Assembly (NCBI RefSeq): GCF_900109285.1
Contig: NZ_FNZQ01000008.1
Coordinates: forward strand, 1 to 64,000
From: Jannaschia helgolandensis
Lineage (GTDB): Bacteria > Pseudomonadota > Alphaproteobacteria > Rhodobacterales > Rhodobacteraceae
Reading direction: 5' to 3'
Length of the DNA stretch: 64,000 nt
Both the position numbers and the translations under genes were made by a program. This document shows, in pieces, positions 17,837-27,342 of the stretch. Position 1 is the stretch's first letter. The number at the start of each line of letters is the position of its first letter. The notes beneath the pieces were generated by a model that made no database searches, was not told the DNA's origin, and worked only from the letters and a program-made list of their open reading frames with translations.

Positions 17837-19804
17837 TCAAACGAGTGTCGAATCTGCTTCGGTATAACTTTCGGGCCATCCAGGACGGGCGTATTTCGAC
17901 AACTTCTGAATATCCACTCTGTTCAGAGCTACCCCGATGATTTTCTTTGCGATCTCAGACTCATGGGCAAGATACTGCGTCACGAGAGACCGGGGGGTCC
18001 TGCCCCAGTCACACACCAGAACGATCTGGTCGATATGTGCGATCATGGCCTTGGCCTCGGCCGATTTTCCCAAGGGCGGCATATCCAGAACGATACAATC
18101 GTAATGATTTCGCAGTTCCGCCATCAAAGCCCGCGCGTTCTGCTGATAGAGAATGTCCCCCGCGACCGATTGCTCGCGGTCGGGACCGGGCAACAGAATG
18201 TGCAGGTTTGTGAACGGCAGCACATGGATTGCGTCAGGCAGCGGAGCCCGGCCGCGAAGCACGTCCACAACGCCAGGACTCTCTGGAAGCCGAAGCGACG
18301 TGCTCAGGCCGGAACCCCTGATGTCCGCATCCATCAGCAAGACGCGCGCCCCCGACTTCGCCAGCATGTTGGCGTAATTCATAGCCACAGTCGTCTTGCC
18401 TTCGTCCGGCAACATCGACGTGAACGCGACGACGTTGCAAAGGCTGTCCCCAGATTCCAGTCCGATTGTGGAATGGATATTTCTCAGCGTGCCGCTGAAC
18501 GTCGACTGCGGCATCAGCACGGACCAGAACAGTTCCGGCGACAGGGTCTTCGCCTCTTGCCATTCCGCCTCCATCGACGATGCGTCGGACGGAGCCGCAT
18601 CGTCACCCTCTGGCGAACCGCCAGAATGGGTCTGTTCGTTCAGAACGATCGCACTGGTTTCGGGCGGCGGCCTGTCGGAAAGATTTTTCAGATCGATCCG
18701 GGGCAAATGTCCCAGAAACGACTTTCCGGTGTGGTTGTAGACCTCGGTGCTGACGCGGAAGGCCTGTTCTCGCATTTCACGCAGAACGGCGATGGCGAAT
18801 CCCAGCATGAGACTAAGCAATATCGCGACCGCCAGCGTCCGGGACAGCTTGGGTAGGGCCGGGTTCTTGGGCACCGGCGACCGTGTCAGGATACGACCGT
18901 TGGTGACCGGAAACGACCCTTGGATGGACACTTCCTGATACCGGGCCGCGATCGTTTGATAGAGCGAATTCAAGGTCGATTCCCGCTGCGCCAACTGGCG
19001 CAGCTGCGCAACCTGGGTCGGGTCGCTCTGACGCAGGGCCGCGGCCTCGGCCTGAATTTCGGCGGCACGCTGTTCAAGTTCGGCCAGGCGCCGGACCATC
19101 CACTCCGCCGTCTGTTCGGTCGACTCGACGTTGGCGTTCAGGTGGTCTGCAAGATAGGCTTCTGCGTAGGTATTCACGATCTGCGACGCCAGTTCCGGAT
19201 CATGGCCGATGTAGGCGATGTTGATCGAAAAACTCAGCCCGATCCGTTCGATAATGATATTGCCCTGAAGTTTCGACGCCGCGCCAAGAATGCGCGCCTC
19301 CTGCTGTTGCTCCGCAGTCAGGGTGGGCACCGGGTCTTCCGACCTGACAAGTCCCATGATTCCCGAAACGATGTTGCGCGCCAGAGAAGACGGCGGAAAA
19401 AGGAACAGATCACTGTTCTGCAAATCCGTGCGGCGCACGACCTCGGTGGCAAGCTGCAGGGATTTCAAAACCTGAATCTCATTCAGGAACGAAGTATCAT
19501 TGCGCGCGAAAGGAATGCTGGCTGTGACCTGTTGATCAATCTCACTGCGCCGGTCGTCGACCAAAACGGTGGCCGAAGCATAATACTGCTTGGGCGTCGT
19601 CGCATAATGAACGAGCCCAATCAACAATCCGATCAGGACACTCACGAATAAGGGGACGGCCTGGCGCCGCGCGGAAGCCAGCACATCGCCAAGGGTCGTC
19701 GCCTCGCCTGCCGCCCGTTGCTGCAGACGTTCCGCCTCCAGATCGGCATCGCGGATTCTCAAACCGATTTCCTTCATGGCATCAAAACCGATCCGCTCAT
19801 TCAT
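17837..19804 (-). CDS. exoP: Polysaccharide co-polymerase with ATPase domain, ExoP/Wzc-like
   Basis: A 655-residue inner-membrane protein. A short cytoplasmic N terminus is followed by membrane segment 1 (about 40-60), a large periplasmic Wzz-type domain with coiled coil (about 70-390), and membrane segment 2 (about 395-415, after a PxxP-type stretch). A cytosolic BY-kinase-type ATPase follows: Walker A LPDEGKTT (about 465-472), Walker A' VLLMDADIRG (about 488-497) and Walker B IVLDMPP. The C terminus has only two Tyr (SKY and ESY), not the Tyr cluster of Wzc. The start at 19804 overlaps the upstream gene's stop (ATGAATGA). It sets chain length and couples polymerisation to export through ExoF. 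Confidence 0.92.
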   Translation of the reverse strand: MNERIGFDAMKEIGLRIRDADLEAERLQQRAAGEATTLGDVLASARRQAVPLFVSVLIGLLIGLVHYATTPKQYYASATVLVDDRRSEIDQQVTASIPFARNDTSFLNEIQVLKSLQLATEVVRRTDLQNSDLFLFPPSSLARNIVSGIMGLVRSEDPVPTLTAEQQQEARILGAASKLQGNIIIERIGLSFSINIAYIGHDPELASQIVNTYAEAYLADHLNANVESTEQTAEWMVRRLAELEQRAAEIQAEAAALRQSDPTQVAQLRQLAQRESTLNSLYQTIAARYQEVSIQGSFPVTNGRILTRSPVPKNPALPKLSRTLAVAILLSLMLGFAIAVLREMREQAFRVSTEVYNHTGKSFLGHLPRIDLKNLSDRPPPETSAIVLNEQTHSGGSPEGDDAAPSDASSMEAEWQEAKTLSPELFWSVLMPQSTFSGTLRNIHSTIGLESGDSLCNVVAFTSMLPDEGKTTVAMNYANMLAKSGARVLLMDADIRGSGLSTSLRLPESPGVVDVLRGRAPLPDAIHVLPFTNLHILLPGPDREQSVAGDILYQQNARALMAELRNHYDCIVLDMPPLGKSAEAKAMIAHIDQIVLVCDWGRTPRSLVTQYLAHESEIAKKIIGVALNRVDIQKLSKYARPGWPESYTEADSTLV

Positions 19805-20720
19805 GGGTCCTGGAGGTGAATTGCGGGGCATACAGTCGCAGCGGGCGGCCACCAGCCAAACCCGCAAGTGCACCGACGTGTAGCGCTCCGCGCAGGATCG
19901 CCTGATTGCGCCGATCGACGCTGAAGACCTGAACCGCAGCCGCGCCCGCACAATATAGCGCCTTTGCCGTCGTCACCGGAATCTGCCGCACTGCGCGTCG
20001 CGTTCCCGAGATCGACCAGACATGCGTCTGCCCCATTCTGAAACGGCGGCGCAGCAGCCAACCCAAGGTCGCGCGGTCCTCGGGGACGTCTTCGCGCACG
20101 ACGGCCTCGGGCGCGAACGCGATCCGACCCCCATCGGCCACGACACCGGCGAAGAATGTCGAGTCCTCTCCGCCCGTCTGCCCGAGCTCAAGGTCAAACA
20201 CCCGATTTTGCAGGGCAGCACCCTGTCGATCGATCAGCACGTTGCCGGTATAGCCTGTGAGGATCACACCTTCGATCCAGACGGGTGTTGTGCCGTGGAT
20301 TTCCGTTCGGCGCATCCAGGCGGGTGCGGCCTTGGAATAGACCGCCTCAATCGGCCCAAGGACGACATCGACATCGTCCCGCTCCATAGCTCCCACAAGA
20401 TGTACCAGCCATTCCGGCGAAGCGACCTCGTCGTCGTCTATAAACGCCAGATATCGCGCGGCACTGTGGGACAAGGCCCCGTTCCGCGCGATCGAGATGT
20501 TGCCCTGCGGACAATGCACATGACGCAGCGGGAACGGTGCGCTCTCAGCCATTGCTTCGACGTCGGCCCGCGCACTGGGCGTGTCGTCGTTGTCGATCAC
20601 CAGAACCGATACCGCGAACCCCGGCGGCGGGGTCAGAGCGAAGAGCGACGCAAGGGTATTCGACACCTGCGGGCGGCGATAGGTGCAGACGCAGATCTCC
20701 AGCTGCCTGTCCCCGGTCAT
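19797..20720 (-). CDS. Family 2 glycosyltransferase (ExoM-like)
   Basis: A 307-residue GT-A transferase. ICVCTYRRP (about 9-17), VIDNDDTP and the metal-binding FIDDDEVAS (about 92-100) identify the donor site; GGEDSTFF (about 205) is the ED-type acceptor motif. The start is ATG 20718-20720, overlapping the stop of the upstream exoA-like gene (ATGA). The longer open frame runs back inside exoA and is not used. It resembles ExoM, which adds glucose in succinoglycan assembly; the sugar here is uncertain. Confidence 0.85.
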   Translation of the reverse strand: MTGDRQLEICVCTYRRPQVSNTLASLFALTPPPGFAVSVLVIDNDDTPSARADVEAMAESAPFPLRHVHCPQGNISIARNGALSHSAARYLAFIDDDEVASPEWLVHLVGAMERDDVDVVLGPIEAVYSKAAPAWMRRTEIHGTTPVWIEGVILTGYTGNVLIDRQGAALQNRVFDLELGQTGGEDSTFFAGVVADGGRIAFAPEAVVREDVPEDRATLGWLLRRRFRMGQTHVWSISGTRRAVRQIPVTTAKALYCAGAAAVQVFSVDRRNQAILRGALHVGALAGLAGGRPLRLYAPQFTSRTHE

Positions 20721-21730
20721 CGGGCCACCCGGCGAGTCTGCGGGATCAATTCGCGGATGACTTGCTGCCAGAAGCCGACCGACCATGACAAATGCATGAT
20801 TATGGCAGAAACGCCGCACAGGATCAGGGTCGGGTCGCCGTCGCGGCGCGCCATGCGGATCCCCGCTGACAGGCAATAGATGACCCAGATCAGGGCCGGG
20901 ATCGCAAATATCCAGTGAACCGGCGACAAAAGAGCCAGCAGTACCGCAGGAAAAACCATCATCACCTTGGTCTGACGCAAACGCGGCAGAACGCTGTGCT
21001 TCAGAAGATTTCGGGCCCGACCAGTGCCGTAGTTGAAATACTGACGACCCACCCCCCACCAAGACCGACGCGGATAATAGGTGATCGTTGTCGCGGAGGT
21101 CAGCCAGATGCGGTAGCCAGCCTGTCGCAACCGATAATCAAGTTCCGCATCCTCGTTGTGTGTGAACGTCGGATCGTATCCACCGACATCCGAAAACGCC
21201 GCGACCTTAATCAGGGCATGATGACCGTGGTCCACATAGGTGCCGGACGGCACCGACCGATGCGCAGACCCGCCATTTCCAAAGCTTGCATTCTGGGTCG
21301 CGGCATTGATCCGCTGAACCGTCTGGTCCCCTTCGGCAATCATGCTGACGACGATGCTGTCCGCGTGAACCGACCGGGCCTGCCGCATGAGAACATCGCA
21401 GAAATCGTCGGGATAGGCGCAATGCGCGTCGATCCGGATCAGGTATTCCGCCCGCCCGGCATCCTGCGCGACGGCCATATTGACTGCCACGCTCTGAATT
21501 TTCTGGGGATTGTGCATAAGCGTGACGTGGTCGTCGGAAGCCGCAATCTCTTGGACGATCTGCACCGTGCCATCCGTACTGCCACCGTCAGCGACGACAA
21601 CCCGGCCGTCCAGCCGCTGCATTGCAGGTTTCAACTGACGCAACAGACGACCGATGTGCCCCGCTTCGTTCAGACAGGGGATCACAACCAAAAGGTTACC
21701 AGTGCGGTCAGATCGCGGGTCTTTCTGCAT
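20717..21730 (-). CDS. exoA: Family 2 glycosyltransferase with C-terminal membrane helices, ExoA-like
   Basis: A 337-residue protein. The N-terminal GT2 domain shows VVIPCLNEAGHIG, VADGGSTDGT and the metal-site RIDAHCAYP, then NEDAELDYRLRQAGYRIW. About three C-terminal hydrophobic segments (residues about 245-305) anchor it. This domain order, including DAH in place of DxD, matches succinoglycan ExoA. ATG at 21728-21730 is preferred because GAAGG lies at proper spacing; earlier in-frame starts (21748, 21862) lack one. It heads the leftward exoA-exoM-exoP operon. Confidence 0.88.
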   Translation of the reverse strand: MQKDPRSDRTGNLLVVIPCLNEAGHIGRLLRQLKPAMQRLDGRVVVADGGSTDGTVQIVQEIAASDDHVTLMHNPQKIQSVAVNMAVAQDAGRAEYLIRIDAHCAYPDDFCDVLMRQARSVHADSIVVSMIAEGDQTVQRINAATQNASFGNGGSAHRSVPSGTYVDHGHHALIKVAAFSDVGGYDPTFTHNEDAELDYRLRQAGYRIWLTSATTITYYPRRSWWGVGRQYFNYGTGRARNLLKHSVLPRLRQTKVMMVFPAVLLALLSPVHWIFAIPALIWVIYCLSAGIRMARRDGDPTLILCGVSAIIMHLSWSVGFWQQVIRELIPQTRRVAR

Positions 21731-22070
21731 CTTGATACCTTCGGGCATGTTGAACGGGGCGAAATCAACAAGAAGCGGGACGCAAATTCGCGGGACATAT
21801 TCACCTCCGGTTCTAGAACGCCAATGGGTCAGGCGCACGTCAGCTTCGAAACAGTCGGCCATTACTTGCCAAGCCAGGAGCGGATTTTGGTCATGCTTTC
21901 TCTTGTTGCCCGGAAACGCGGCAAATTGGGATGACTGGTTCGGAACATGGCTGATATTGCAGTGGGAAGATGGCGCAAGCGGGTAGCGCCAGATCCGCTA
22001 GCGAAGGCATAGATCAGCTTATCCGAATAAAATCCGCAATGTATTGCCAGTAAATTGGGGTCCAAAGGCC
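21731..22070. promoter_or_regulatory. Divergent promoter region, exoA versus rightward glycosyltransferase
   Basis: A 340-base stretch with no gene, between divergent starts. It holds one short inverted repeat, TGGCGC (21971-21976) with GCGCCA (21986-21991), spaced nine bases. This could be an operator or a weak RNA hairpin; nothing ties it to a named regulator. Confidence 0.4.
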
Positions 22071-23066
22071 ATGTATTATGCCTGCCTTGTCATCCAAAAA
22101 GTTAGTTTCGATCATATCACACACGTCGCACGGTTCGTTCATGCCACTCTGACGGCTAATTTCGGGGCCGACACAGCCCTCTATGTCTGCGATGAAATCG
22201 ACCAGGCGGACCACCCGGACAATGCTATTGTCTTCGTGATCGGAGAAGGCTTCGCCCGACACCGTCGGCGACGTGGATGTCTCTATGTCTATCTGAACTT
22301 TTCGGTTGTCGCCGTCATGGGGAACCCCCTGCGCGTCAGCAAGGAGGGGTGGAGCGCGATCCGGCGCAAACGCCGGATGCTCATGGACAAGCTGGTCGGC
22401 TACGATCTTCTGCTCGACTATTTCGCGCCGCAGACCAGGGTTTTGCAACGACATCTGAGACTACCCGTCCTGGGTTTTGGCATCGGTGTCTCTCCGAATG
22501 TCACCGGCCCGGCGATCGCCCTGGCGGACAGACCCTACAATGTGTGTTTTGTCGGTCAGATGACGCCGCGACGATTGCGGATCATCGAGGATCTACGCCG
22601 ACGGGGACTGCGCATGTCTCCGCATTCCGGCATTTCCCTTGAAGAGGTCGCGGCCCAGTCGCAGTGTTGCATCAATATCCACGCCCATCGATCGAACCAT
22701 CTGGAAACGCCGCGCATCATCGGTGCACTGGCCGTCGGTACGCCTGTGGTGACCGAAAAGTGTTACGGATTGCAGGGTCTCCTCCCGTCCGATCTGGTGA
22801 AGACTGCCAAATTGATGCGGTTCGCGGAGATCACTCAGGATATCTGCTCCAACCTTGATGAATTGCAGGCGCAGCAGGCGCTTGCGCAACACTGGTACAG
22901 GCAAACTTATCTGCCGCAATGTCGACGGAACTGGTCCGATATCTGCGATCACGTAAAGTCATTGATCCCCGGAACCGCTTTGCCCCCCGTCCTTCCGGAA
23001 ATTGCAGAAAAAATACCCGGTGCCACCGCAACACAAGCCGCGCCGATGTTTCTGGATCAATTGTAA
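22071..23066 (+). CDS. Putative glycosyltransferase of the exopolysaccharide locus
   Basis: A 331-residue soluble protein that I recognise only partly. The middle has YNVCFVGQMTPRRLRIIEDL (about 165-185), resembling the start of a GT-B C-terminal Rossmann domain. It is followed by ISLEEVAAQSQCCINIHAHRS and ETPRIIGALAVGTPVVTE (about 220-235), the E-x-x-R-x-x-x-A-LA-x-G-x-P pattern of sugar-nucleotide binding in GT1/GT4-like enzymes. The N-terminal half is not recognisable. ATG 22071 is chosen over the TTG at 22044. The 3' end overlaps the convergent isomerase gene by ten bases. Function as a transferase is inferred from the locus and the C-terminal pattern. Confidence 0.6.
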   Translation: MYYACLVIQKVSFDHITHVARFVHATLTANFGADTALYVCDEIDQADHPDNAIVFVIGEGFARHRRRRGCLYVYLNFSVVAVMGNPLRVSKEGWSAIRRKRRMLMDKLVGYDLLLDYFAPQTRVLQRHLRLPVLGFGIGVSPNVTGPAIALADRPYNVCFVGQMTPRRLRIIEDLRRRGLRMSPHSGISLEEVAAQSQCCINIHAHRSNHLETPRIIGALAVGTPVVTEKCYGLQGLLPSDLVKTAKLMRFAEITQDICSNLDELQAQQALAQHWYRQTYLPQCRRNWSDICDHVKSLIPGTALPPVLPEIAEKIPGATATQAAPMFLDQL

Positions 23067-23725
23067 TCCGAGACCAGCAGATACATCGGTGCCTCATCTT
23101 CTTCTATCCGGGAGAACCGCCCGATGGGCTGCTCGAAGACATTGTCTGTCCTGTCATCGTTGACGGTGGAGACCTCTCCCACCAGACAATCGCCCCCTTC
23201 GGCCCAGAACGCGTGCCATATGCCTGGCATCAAGGTCACGCTTTCTCCAGGCTTCAGGCGCAGGTGTCCACCTGCCGATAGTGTGACAGGCATGCCGTCG
23301 CTTGGCACGGTAATATCCGAAGACCGGTCAATACCGCCGTCGGCGTCCGGGGCGAACAGTTCGATCACAAGATCGCCACCGCCGCGGTTGATGATATCCT
23401 CGGCTTTCACATTGTGCCGATGCATCGGCGACAACTGCCGGTCGCGGGTGATCATGATCTTCTCGGCATAAAGCATGCCCTTGCCGTTGTTCAGGTGCTC
23501 GACCTGTCCGTTGCGCGTTGTAAACAGGAACAGGCCCATTTCGTCGAAGCGGCCCTCGCCGTAATCGGTAATATCCCACCCCAGGCCCCGTGCATGGATG
23601 TCGGTGCCGCTGGCCGCACGCATCTTTTCGGCAGACCAGTAGGCGAAGGGCGGCAGAACAAAACCAAAGCTGCGGATAAAGGCATCACCTTCGGTCAGGA
23701 TGGAATTAACGGCGGATCGTTTCAT
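23057..23725 (-). CDS. D-lyxose/D-mannose ketol-isomerase-like cupin
   Basis: A 222-residue cupin resembling the YdaE-type D-lyxose isomerases. SPMHRHNVKAEDIINRGGGD (about 100-119) carries the His, His and Glu metal ligands of the first cupin motif. LMPGIWHAFWAEGG (about 168-181) carries the second His. The family interconverts D-lyxose with D-xylulose and D-mannose with D-fructose. At the end of the exo locus it could supply mannose or fructose units, or it may belong to the nearby sugar-catabolic region. It is convergent with the preceding transferase gene. Confidence 0.82.
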   Translation of the reverse strand: MKRSAVNSILTEGDAFIRSFGFVLPPFAYWSAEKMRAASGTDIHARGLGWDITDYGEGRFDEMGLFLFTTRNGQVEHLNNGKGMLYAEKIMITRDRQLSPMHRHNVKAEDIINRGGGDLVIELFAPDADGGIDRSSDITVPSDGMPVTLSAGGHLRLKPGESVTLMPGIWHAFWAEGGDCLVGEVSTVNDDRTDNVFEQPIGRFSRIEEDEAPMYLLVSDYN

Positions 23726-23939
23726 GAGAATTTCCTCGGGCTAGCGCAATTCGGCGTGCAAAATCATGGCGGGCCTATGAAAGCCTGTTGGATGCATTTG
23801 AGTGGAAAAATCATGTTGGTCCAGCCAGTGATGTCTAGTCCGACGCACAAAATTGTACCGGAACGGCAGGGACCTCACGGTGTTCCGGCGATCCGACCCT
23901 GATGATCCTGGGGCACGACCGAAGCACCCCAGATGCTTT

Positions 23940-24647
23940 TCAGATCATCCTGTTCATAACGGCTTTGGCCACCGCCTGATCGCGAGTTTTCGCATCCAGC
24001 CGGATGCGGGCGTTACGCAGATGCATCTCGACCGTTACTTCCGCAATTCCAAGCCGCGCGGCAATTTCCGCTACGCGCAGGCCATCCGCGACATGCGCCA
24101 GGCAATCGCGTTCCCGAACAGACAACGCGGACGGCTTCCGAACACCGGACATAAACCACAGGCTGGCGAAGGTCAGTTGCGACCAGGCCCGCCATTCGGC
24201 TTCCCGATCGGCATACAACTCACTGAACTCGCGCGCCGACAGTCGGGTCATCAGATTCCATCCGGCGCCTGCACCGTCAATGCCGGGGATCGACGTTATG
24301 GACACGCCAGTAGAAATTCCAAGAGCGGCGCTTCCAATTGCGATCTCTTCCTGCTCCGGAAGGGTCAGGTAATCGTGCGCCGCCAGATGTCCAACTCCGG
24401 TAAGCACCGCTTCGACACGGGACAGGCAGACGCGTGCAAAGGGATCACGTCCGCATTGAACAGAAGATTGGTACGTGCGTGTCCAGTGATCGTCGGCTGT
24501 GCTGCGGACGCGGACCGCATTCGGATTGGTAGCATCGACGAAGATCGCTGCATCGATGTCCAGATCGGGCAGGACCGACACGGCGACATCCCACACCTGA
24601 TCCGCACCGATACAACCCTGAAGCCGATCCGCCATTTGCCGTAACAT
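23940..24647 (-). CDS. LuxR-family regulator with autoinducer-binding domain (LuxR solo)
   Basis: A 235-residue regulator. Residues about 15-160 resemble the N-acyl-homoserine-lactone-binding domain: WTRTYQS followed by GRDPFAR supplies the conserved Trp, Tyr, Asp and Pro of the ligand pocket. The second pocket Trp is missing (HL/LTGV region). Residues about 172-232 are the GerE/LuxR helix-turn-helix (LSVRERDCLAHVADGL, then EIAARLGIAEVTVEMHLRNA). No luxI gene occurs in the window, so it is a solo. Placed between the exo locus and the hexuronate divergon, it may regulate either; that is inference. Confidence 0.88.
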   Translation of the reverse strand: MLRQMADRLQGCIGADQVWDVAVSVLPDLDIDAAIFVDATNPNAVRVRSTADDHWTRTYQSSVQCGRDPFARVCLSRVEAVLTGVGHLAAHDYLTLPEQEEIAIGSAALGISTGVSITSIPGIDGAGAGWNLMTRLSAREFSELYADREAEWRAWSQLTFASLWFMSGVRKPSALSVRERDCLAHVADGLRVAEIAARLGIAEVTVEMHLRNARIRLDAKTRDQAVAKAVMNRMI

Positions 24648-24937
24648 GAAACGTCCCCAATACAGTCAAACCCGAACGACGTTCGCCGCCTCGGATGGTG
24701 ACAGATAATTTAAGTTGTCCGATTGAAACGTCAAACTTATGTATTTTATATTAATTTTCGGTTTTATGATCCGATGGCCGTCTGGGTGGCGGGCAAGCCA
24801 CAAGGATCGATATCGTACGATCGGCGACGGCCTCTGCGACCTCGCACCGCTGACTTTTTTGCCGTCGATATTGCTCATCTGCTTGATGATGATCCAGGTT
24901 TATGACGACGCTGTAACCCATCGGCATGTCTTGACGC
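24648..24937. promoter_or_regulatory. Promoter region of the LuxR solo
   Basis: About 290 bases upstream of the LuxR gene and downstream of the enolase-family gene. The part at 24700-24770 is distinctly AT-rich (TATTTTATATTAATTTT near 24738) and probably contains the promoter. A 70-codon leftward frame at 24666-24878 has no support. Confidence 0.4.
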
Positions 24938-26035
24938 CTAACGACCGAGAATATTCGCCGCGTCCAGTTTCGCCCAGTCGAAGGCCACACCGATGCCCGG
25001 TGTATCCGGGGCGATGGCACGCGCGTTTTCGACCACAAGGGGGCGCATCGTATATGTGTCGATCGGAAAGGAATGCACTTCGATCCAGCCCGCATTGGAA
25101 CGCGCCGAGACCAGCGATACATGCAACTCCTGCATGCCGTGGCTGCACGCCGGGATGCTGTGCGCCTGTGACAGTTCGGCGACTTGAAGCCAGCCCGTTA
25201 TACCACCGCAATTCGACGCGTCGGGCTGGATATACGACAGCTTGGCCTGATCGAAAGCGTAGCCGAATTCGTGAATCGTGTGCAGGTTCTCACCCATCGC
25301 CAGCGGCATTCCCGTTGCCTCCGCGATGCGGGCGTATCCGGCGTAGTCGTCGGGAATTGTCGGCTCCTCGAACCAAAGCAAGTCATATGGCGCGAAAGCC
25401 TGCGCCGCTGCGATCGCCTCGTCGACTGTCATCGAATAATTCGCATCGACCATGAATGCCACGTCCGGACCGATCAGGTCGCGGACGGCGGCGATACGCT
25501 CGACATCTTCAGCAAGCGTCGGTTGCCCGATCTTGATCTTAACTCCGTCGAAACCGCGTGACAGATAGCCTCGCACACTGTCCAGCAGCTTGGGCAGTGA
25601 AAAGCCCAGGTCTATTCCGCCGCAATAGGCGCGACAGGTCCGCCCCGCCCCGCCCGCCATCTGCCACAGCGGCTGACCCGTCCGCTTGCCGCGCAGATCC
25701 CACAGCGCGATATCGACCGCCGAAATCGCGAACGACGCAATGCCACCGCGTCCGACATAATGCACATGCCACTGCATCGCATCATACAGATCCTCGACAT
25801 CCGCCGGGTTCTTGCCGGTCAGAAAGGGCGCCAGATCATGTTCGATCATCGCGGCAATCGCATGCCCCCCCTTGCCGCCGGTATAGGTATATCCCGTGCC
25901 TTCCGATCCGTCCGTCAGCCGCACGGTAGCGGTGACAAGCTCGAAGAAATGATGATCGCCATGCTTGGCATCCACCAGCACTTCGGCCAGCGGAATATGG
26001 AAAAGGCGCACTTCGATGGAGTCGATGGTTGTCAT
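24938..26035 (-). CDS. Enolase-superfamily sugar acid dehydratase (mandelate racemase/muconate lactonising type)
   Basis: A 365-residue protein with the MR/MLE capping domain (about 1-125) and TIM barrel. Visible active-site residues are the K-x-K pair K166/K168 in VKIKIG; metal ligands D197 (VDANY), E223 (WFEEP) and E249 (MGEN); and the D272/H299 dyad (PDASN, CSHGM). That set is typical of acid-sugar dehydratases in this superfamily. ATG 26033-26035 overlaps the uxuB stop (ATGA), so the longer open frame upstream is rejected. As the last gene of the gntR-uxaC-uxuB unit it probably handles an alternative aldonate or uronate-derived acid feeding the same keto-deoxy intermediate. Exact substrate unknown. 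Confidence 0.88.
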   Translation of the reverse strand: MTTIDSIEVRLFHIPLAEVLVDAKHGDHHFFELVTATVRLTDGSEGTGYTYTGGKGGHAIAAMIEHDLAPFLTGKNPADVEDLYDAMQWHVHYVGRGGIASFAISAVDIALWDLRGKRTGQPLWQMAGGAGRTCRAYCGGIDLGFSLPKLLDSVRGYLSRGFDGVKIKIGQPTLAEDVERIAAVRDLIGPDVAFMVDANYSMTVDEAIAAAQAFAPYDLLWFEEPTIPDDYAGYARIAEATGMPLAMGENLHTIHEFGYAFDQAKLSYIQPDASNCGGITGWLQVAELSQAHSIPACSHGMQELHVSLVSARSNAGWIEVHSFPIDTYTMRPLVVENARAIAPDTPGIGVAFDWAKLDAANILGR

Positions 26036-27342
26036 ATGGCCGTTCCCTTTATGTCTTGATCCGTTGTTCCTCGCAGCGAAGCACGAACAAGTTCCATTTC
26101 TACCTCGGGCAAACCTATCCCTATCACGTTCAGCAACGCCGAAACGGGGTCGCCCTCGCCTGCCGCCTTGGCCAAACGCTCCGCCATCGGATCGTCCAAT
26201 ACAGTGCCGTCCTGCCCGATCACGAAGCGGCACCATTCTGCCAGGGCAAAGACATGCGGGCCGGTATCGCCACCTGTCGCCGCCAGTTCGGACAGCACAG
26301 CTCCGATCCGCACCGGCATCTTCTGCGAACCGTCCATCGCGATCTGCGCCAGCGCGTGCTGCAATGCCGGGTTGTCGAAGCGCACAATCAATGCCTCGCC
26401 ATAGATGCGCAACTCATCCTCGCCGACACCCTGCAACGTGCCTGCTGCTGCCTGCATCAATGCCCGACACCGCCTTCGCAGGTCGGGGTCCGCAACCGCC
26501 TCGTGGACATGCACGAAACCACGGTTCAGCCCGGCATAGGCCAGCATCGAATGCGCCCCGTTCAACATCCGCAGCTTGCGCGCCTCGAACGGGGCGACGT
26601 CCGCGACCAGCCGTGCACCCGCAGTCTCCCAGGCCGGGCGCGGCCCTGCAAAATCATCGGCGATCACCCATTCCGAAAAGCCTTCGGTGACAACCGGCGC
26701 GGCGTACGGCAAATCTATCGCGGCAACACGATCCGAAAGGTCGTCCGGCGCGCGCGGCGTGATCCGGTCGACCATCGTATCGGGGAATGTGGCCTCTGAC
26801 AGGGTCAGACCCAGCCCCGCCGCCTGCGCGAAATCCATCACGGCGGTTCGCAGCTTGGCGCCGTTGCCGCTCAGATTATCGCAACTTATCACGCTGATCG
26901 GTCCGGCCATATCGATTTGCCGTCGCATCAGACCCCGCGCCAGATACCCGACGAGTGTTCGTGGCAGGTCGGTGTCCAGATCCGCAGCCACCTCTGGATC
27001 CGACAGATTCAACCGCCCGTTCGCATTCAGATGATAGCCCTTCTCGGTCACCGTCACGGTGACCACCTGCACCGATCCGTCGGCAAGTGTATCGAGCACT
27101 GCATCGGGGTTCTCCGGCGCGACCAGAATGTCGTCCAGCACAGTCATCCGCTCCATCCGCTCCCCATCGGCATCGCGAATGACCAGCGTATAATCGAACG
27201 CCTGTCCCGCCAGCGCATCCCGTGTTTCGGCACTTTTCAACGACACACCCGTTATCGTCCAACCGCCCGCCTGCTGGGTAAAGATTGCCTGGTGCGCCCG
27301 ATGAAAATTACCTGGCCCGAAATGCAGGATGCGACCTGTCAC
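26032..27342 (-). CDS. uxuB: Fructuronate reductase (mannonate oxidoreductase), UxuB
   Basis: A 436-residue polyol-specific long-chain dehydrogenase. The N terminus [17 protein letters not shown] is the nucleotide-binding region typical of the mannitol dehydrogenase family. [14 protein letters not shown] (about 255-268) carries the catalytic Lys, Asn and His. It reduces D-fructuronate to D-mannonate with NADH. Its context between uxaC and the enolase-family gene, with uxuA on the other arm, supports the hexuronate assignment over mannitol. It is coupled to both neighbours by short overlaps. Confidence 0.92.
   Translation of the reverse strand: MTGRILHFGPGNFHRAHQAIFTQQAGGWTITGVSLKSAETRDALAGQAFDYTLVIRDADGERMERMTVLDDILVAPENPDAVLDTLADGSVQVVTVTVTEKGYHLNANGRLNLSDPEVAADLDTDLPRTLVGYLARGLMRRQIDMAGPISVISCDNLSGNGAKLRTAVMDFAQAAGLGLTLSEATFPDTMVDRITPRAPDDLSDRVAAIDLPYAAPVVTEGFSEWVIADDFAGPRPAWETAGARLVADVAPFEARKLRMLNGAHSMLAYAGLNRGFVHVHEAVADPDLRRRCRALMQAAAGTLQGVGEDELRIYGEALIVRFDNPALQHALAQIAMDGSQKMPVRIGAVLSELAATGGDTGPHVFALAEWCRFVIGQDGTVLDDPMAERLAKAAGEGDPVSALLNVIGIGLPEVEMELVRASLRGTTDQDIKGTAI

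Noticed and set aside
17813-18856. A 347-codon rightward frame
   Set aside because: Antisense to exoP; composition of a shadow frame.
23908-23932. CTGGGG/CCCCAG hairpin after the LuxR gene
   Set aside because: Only a six-base stem with a 13-base loop and no T tract in the LuxR direction; too weak to call a terminator.
24666-24878. A 70-codon leftward frame upstream of the LuxR gene
   Set aside because: It occupies an AT-rich promoter-like region, lacks a ribosome binding site and has no recognisable features.
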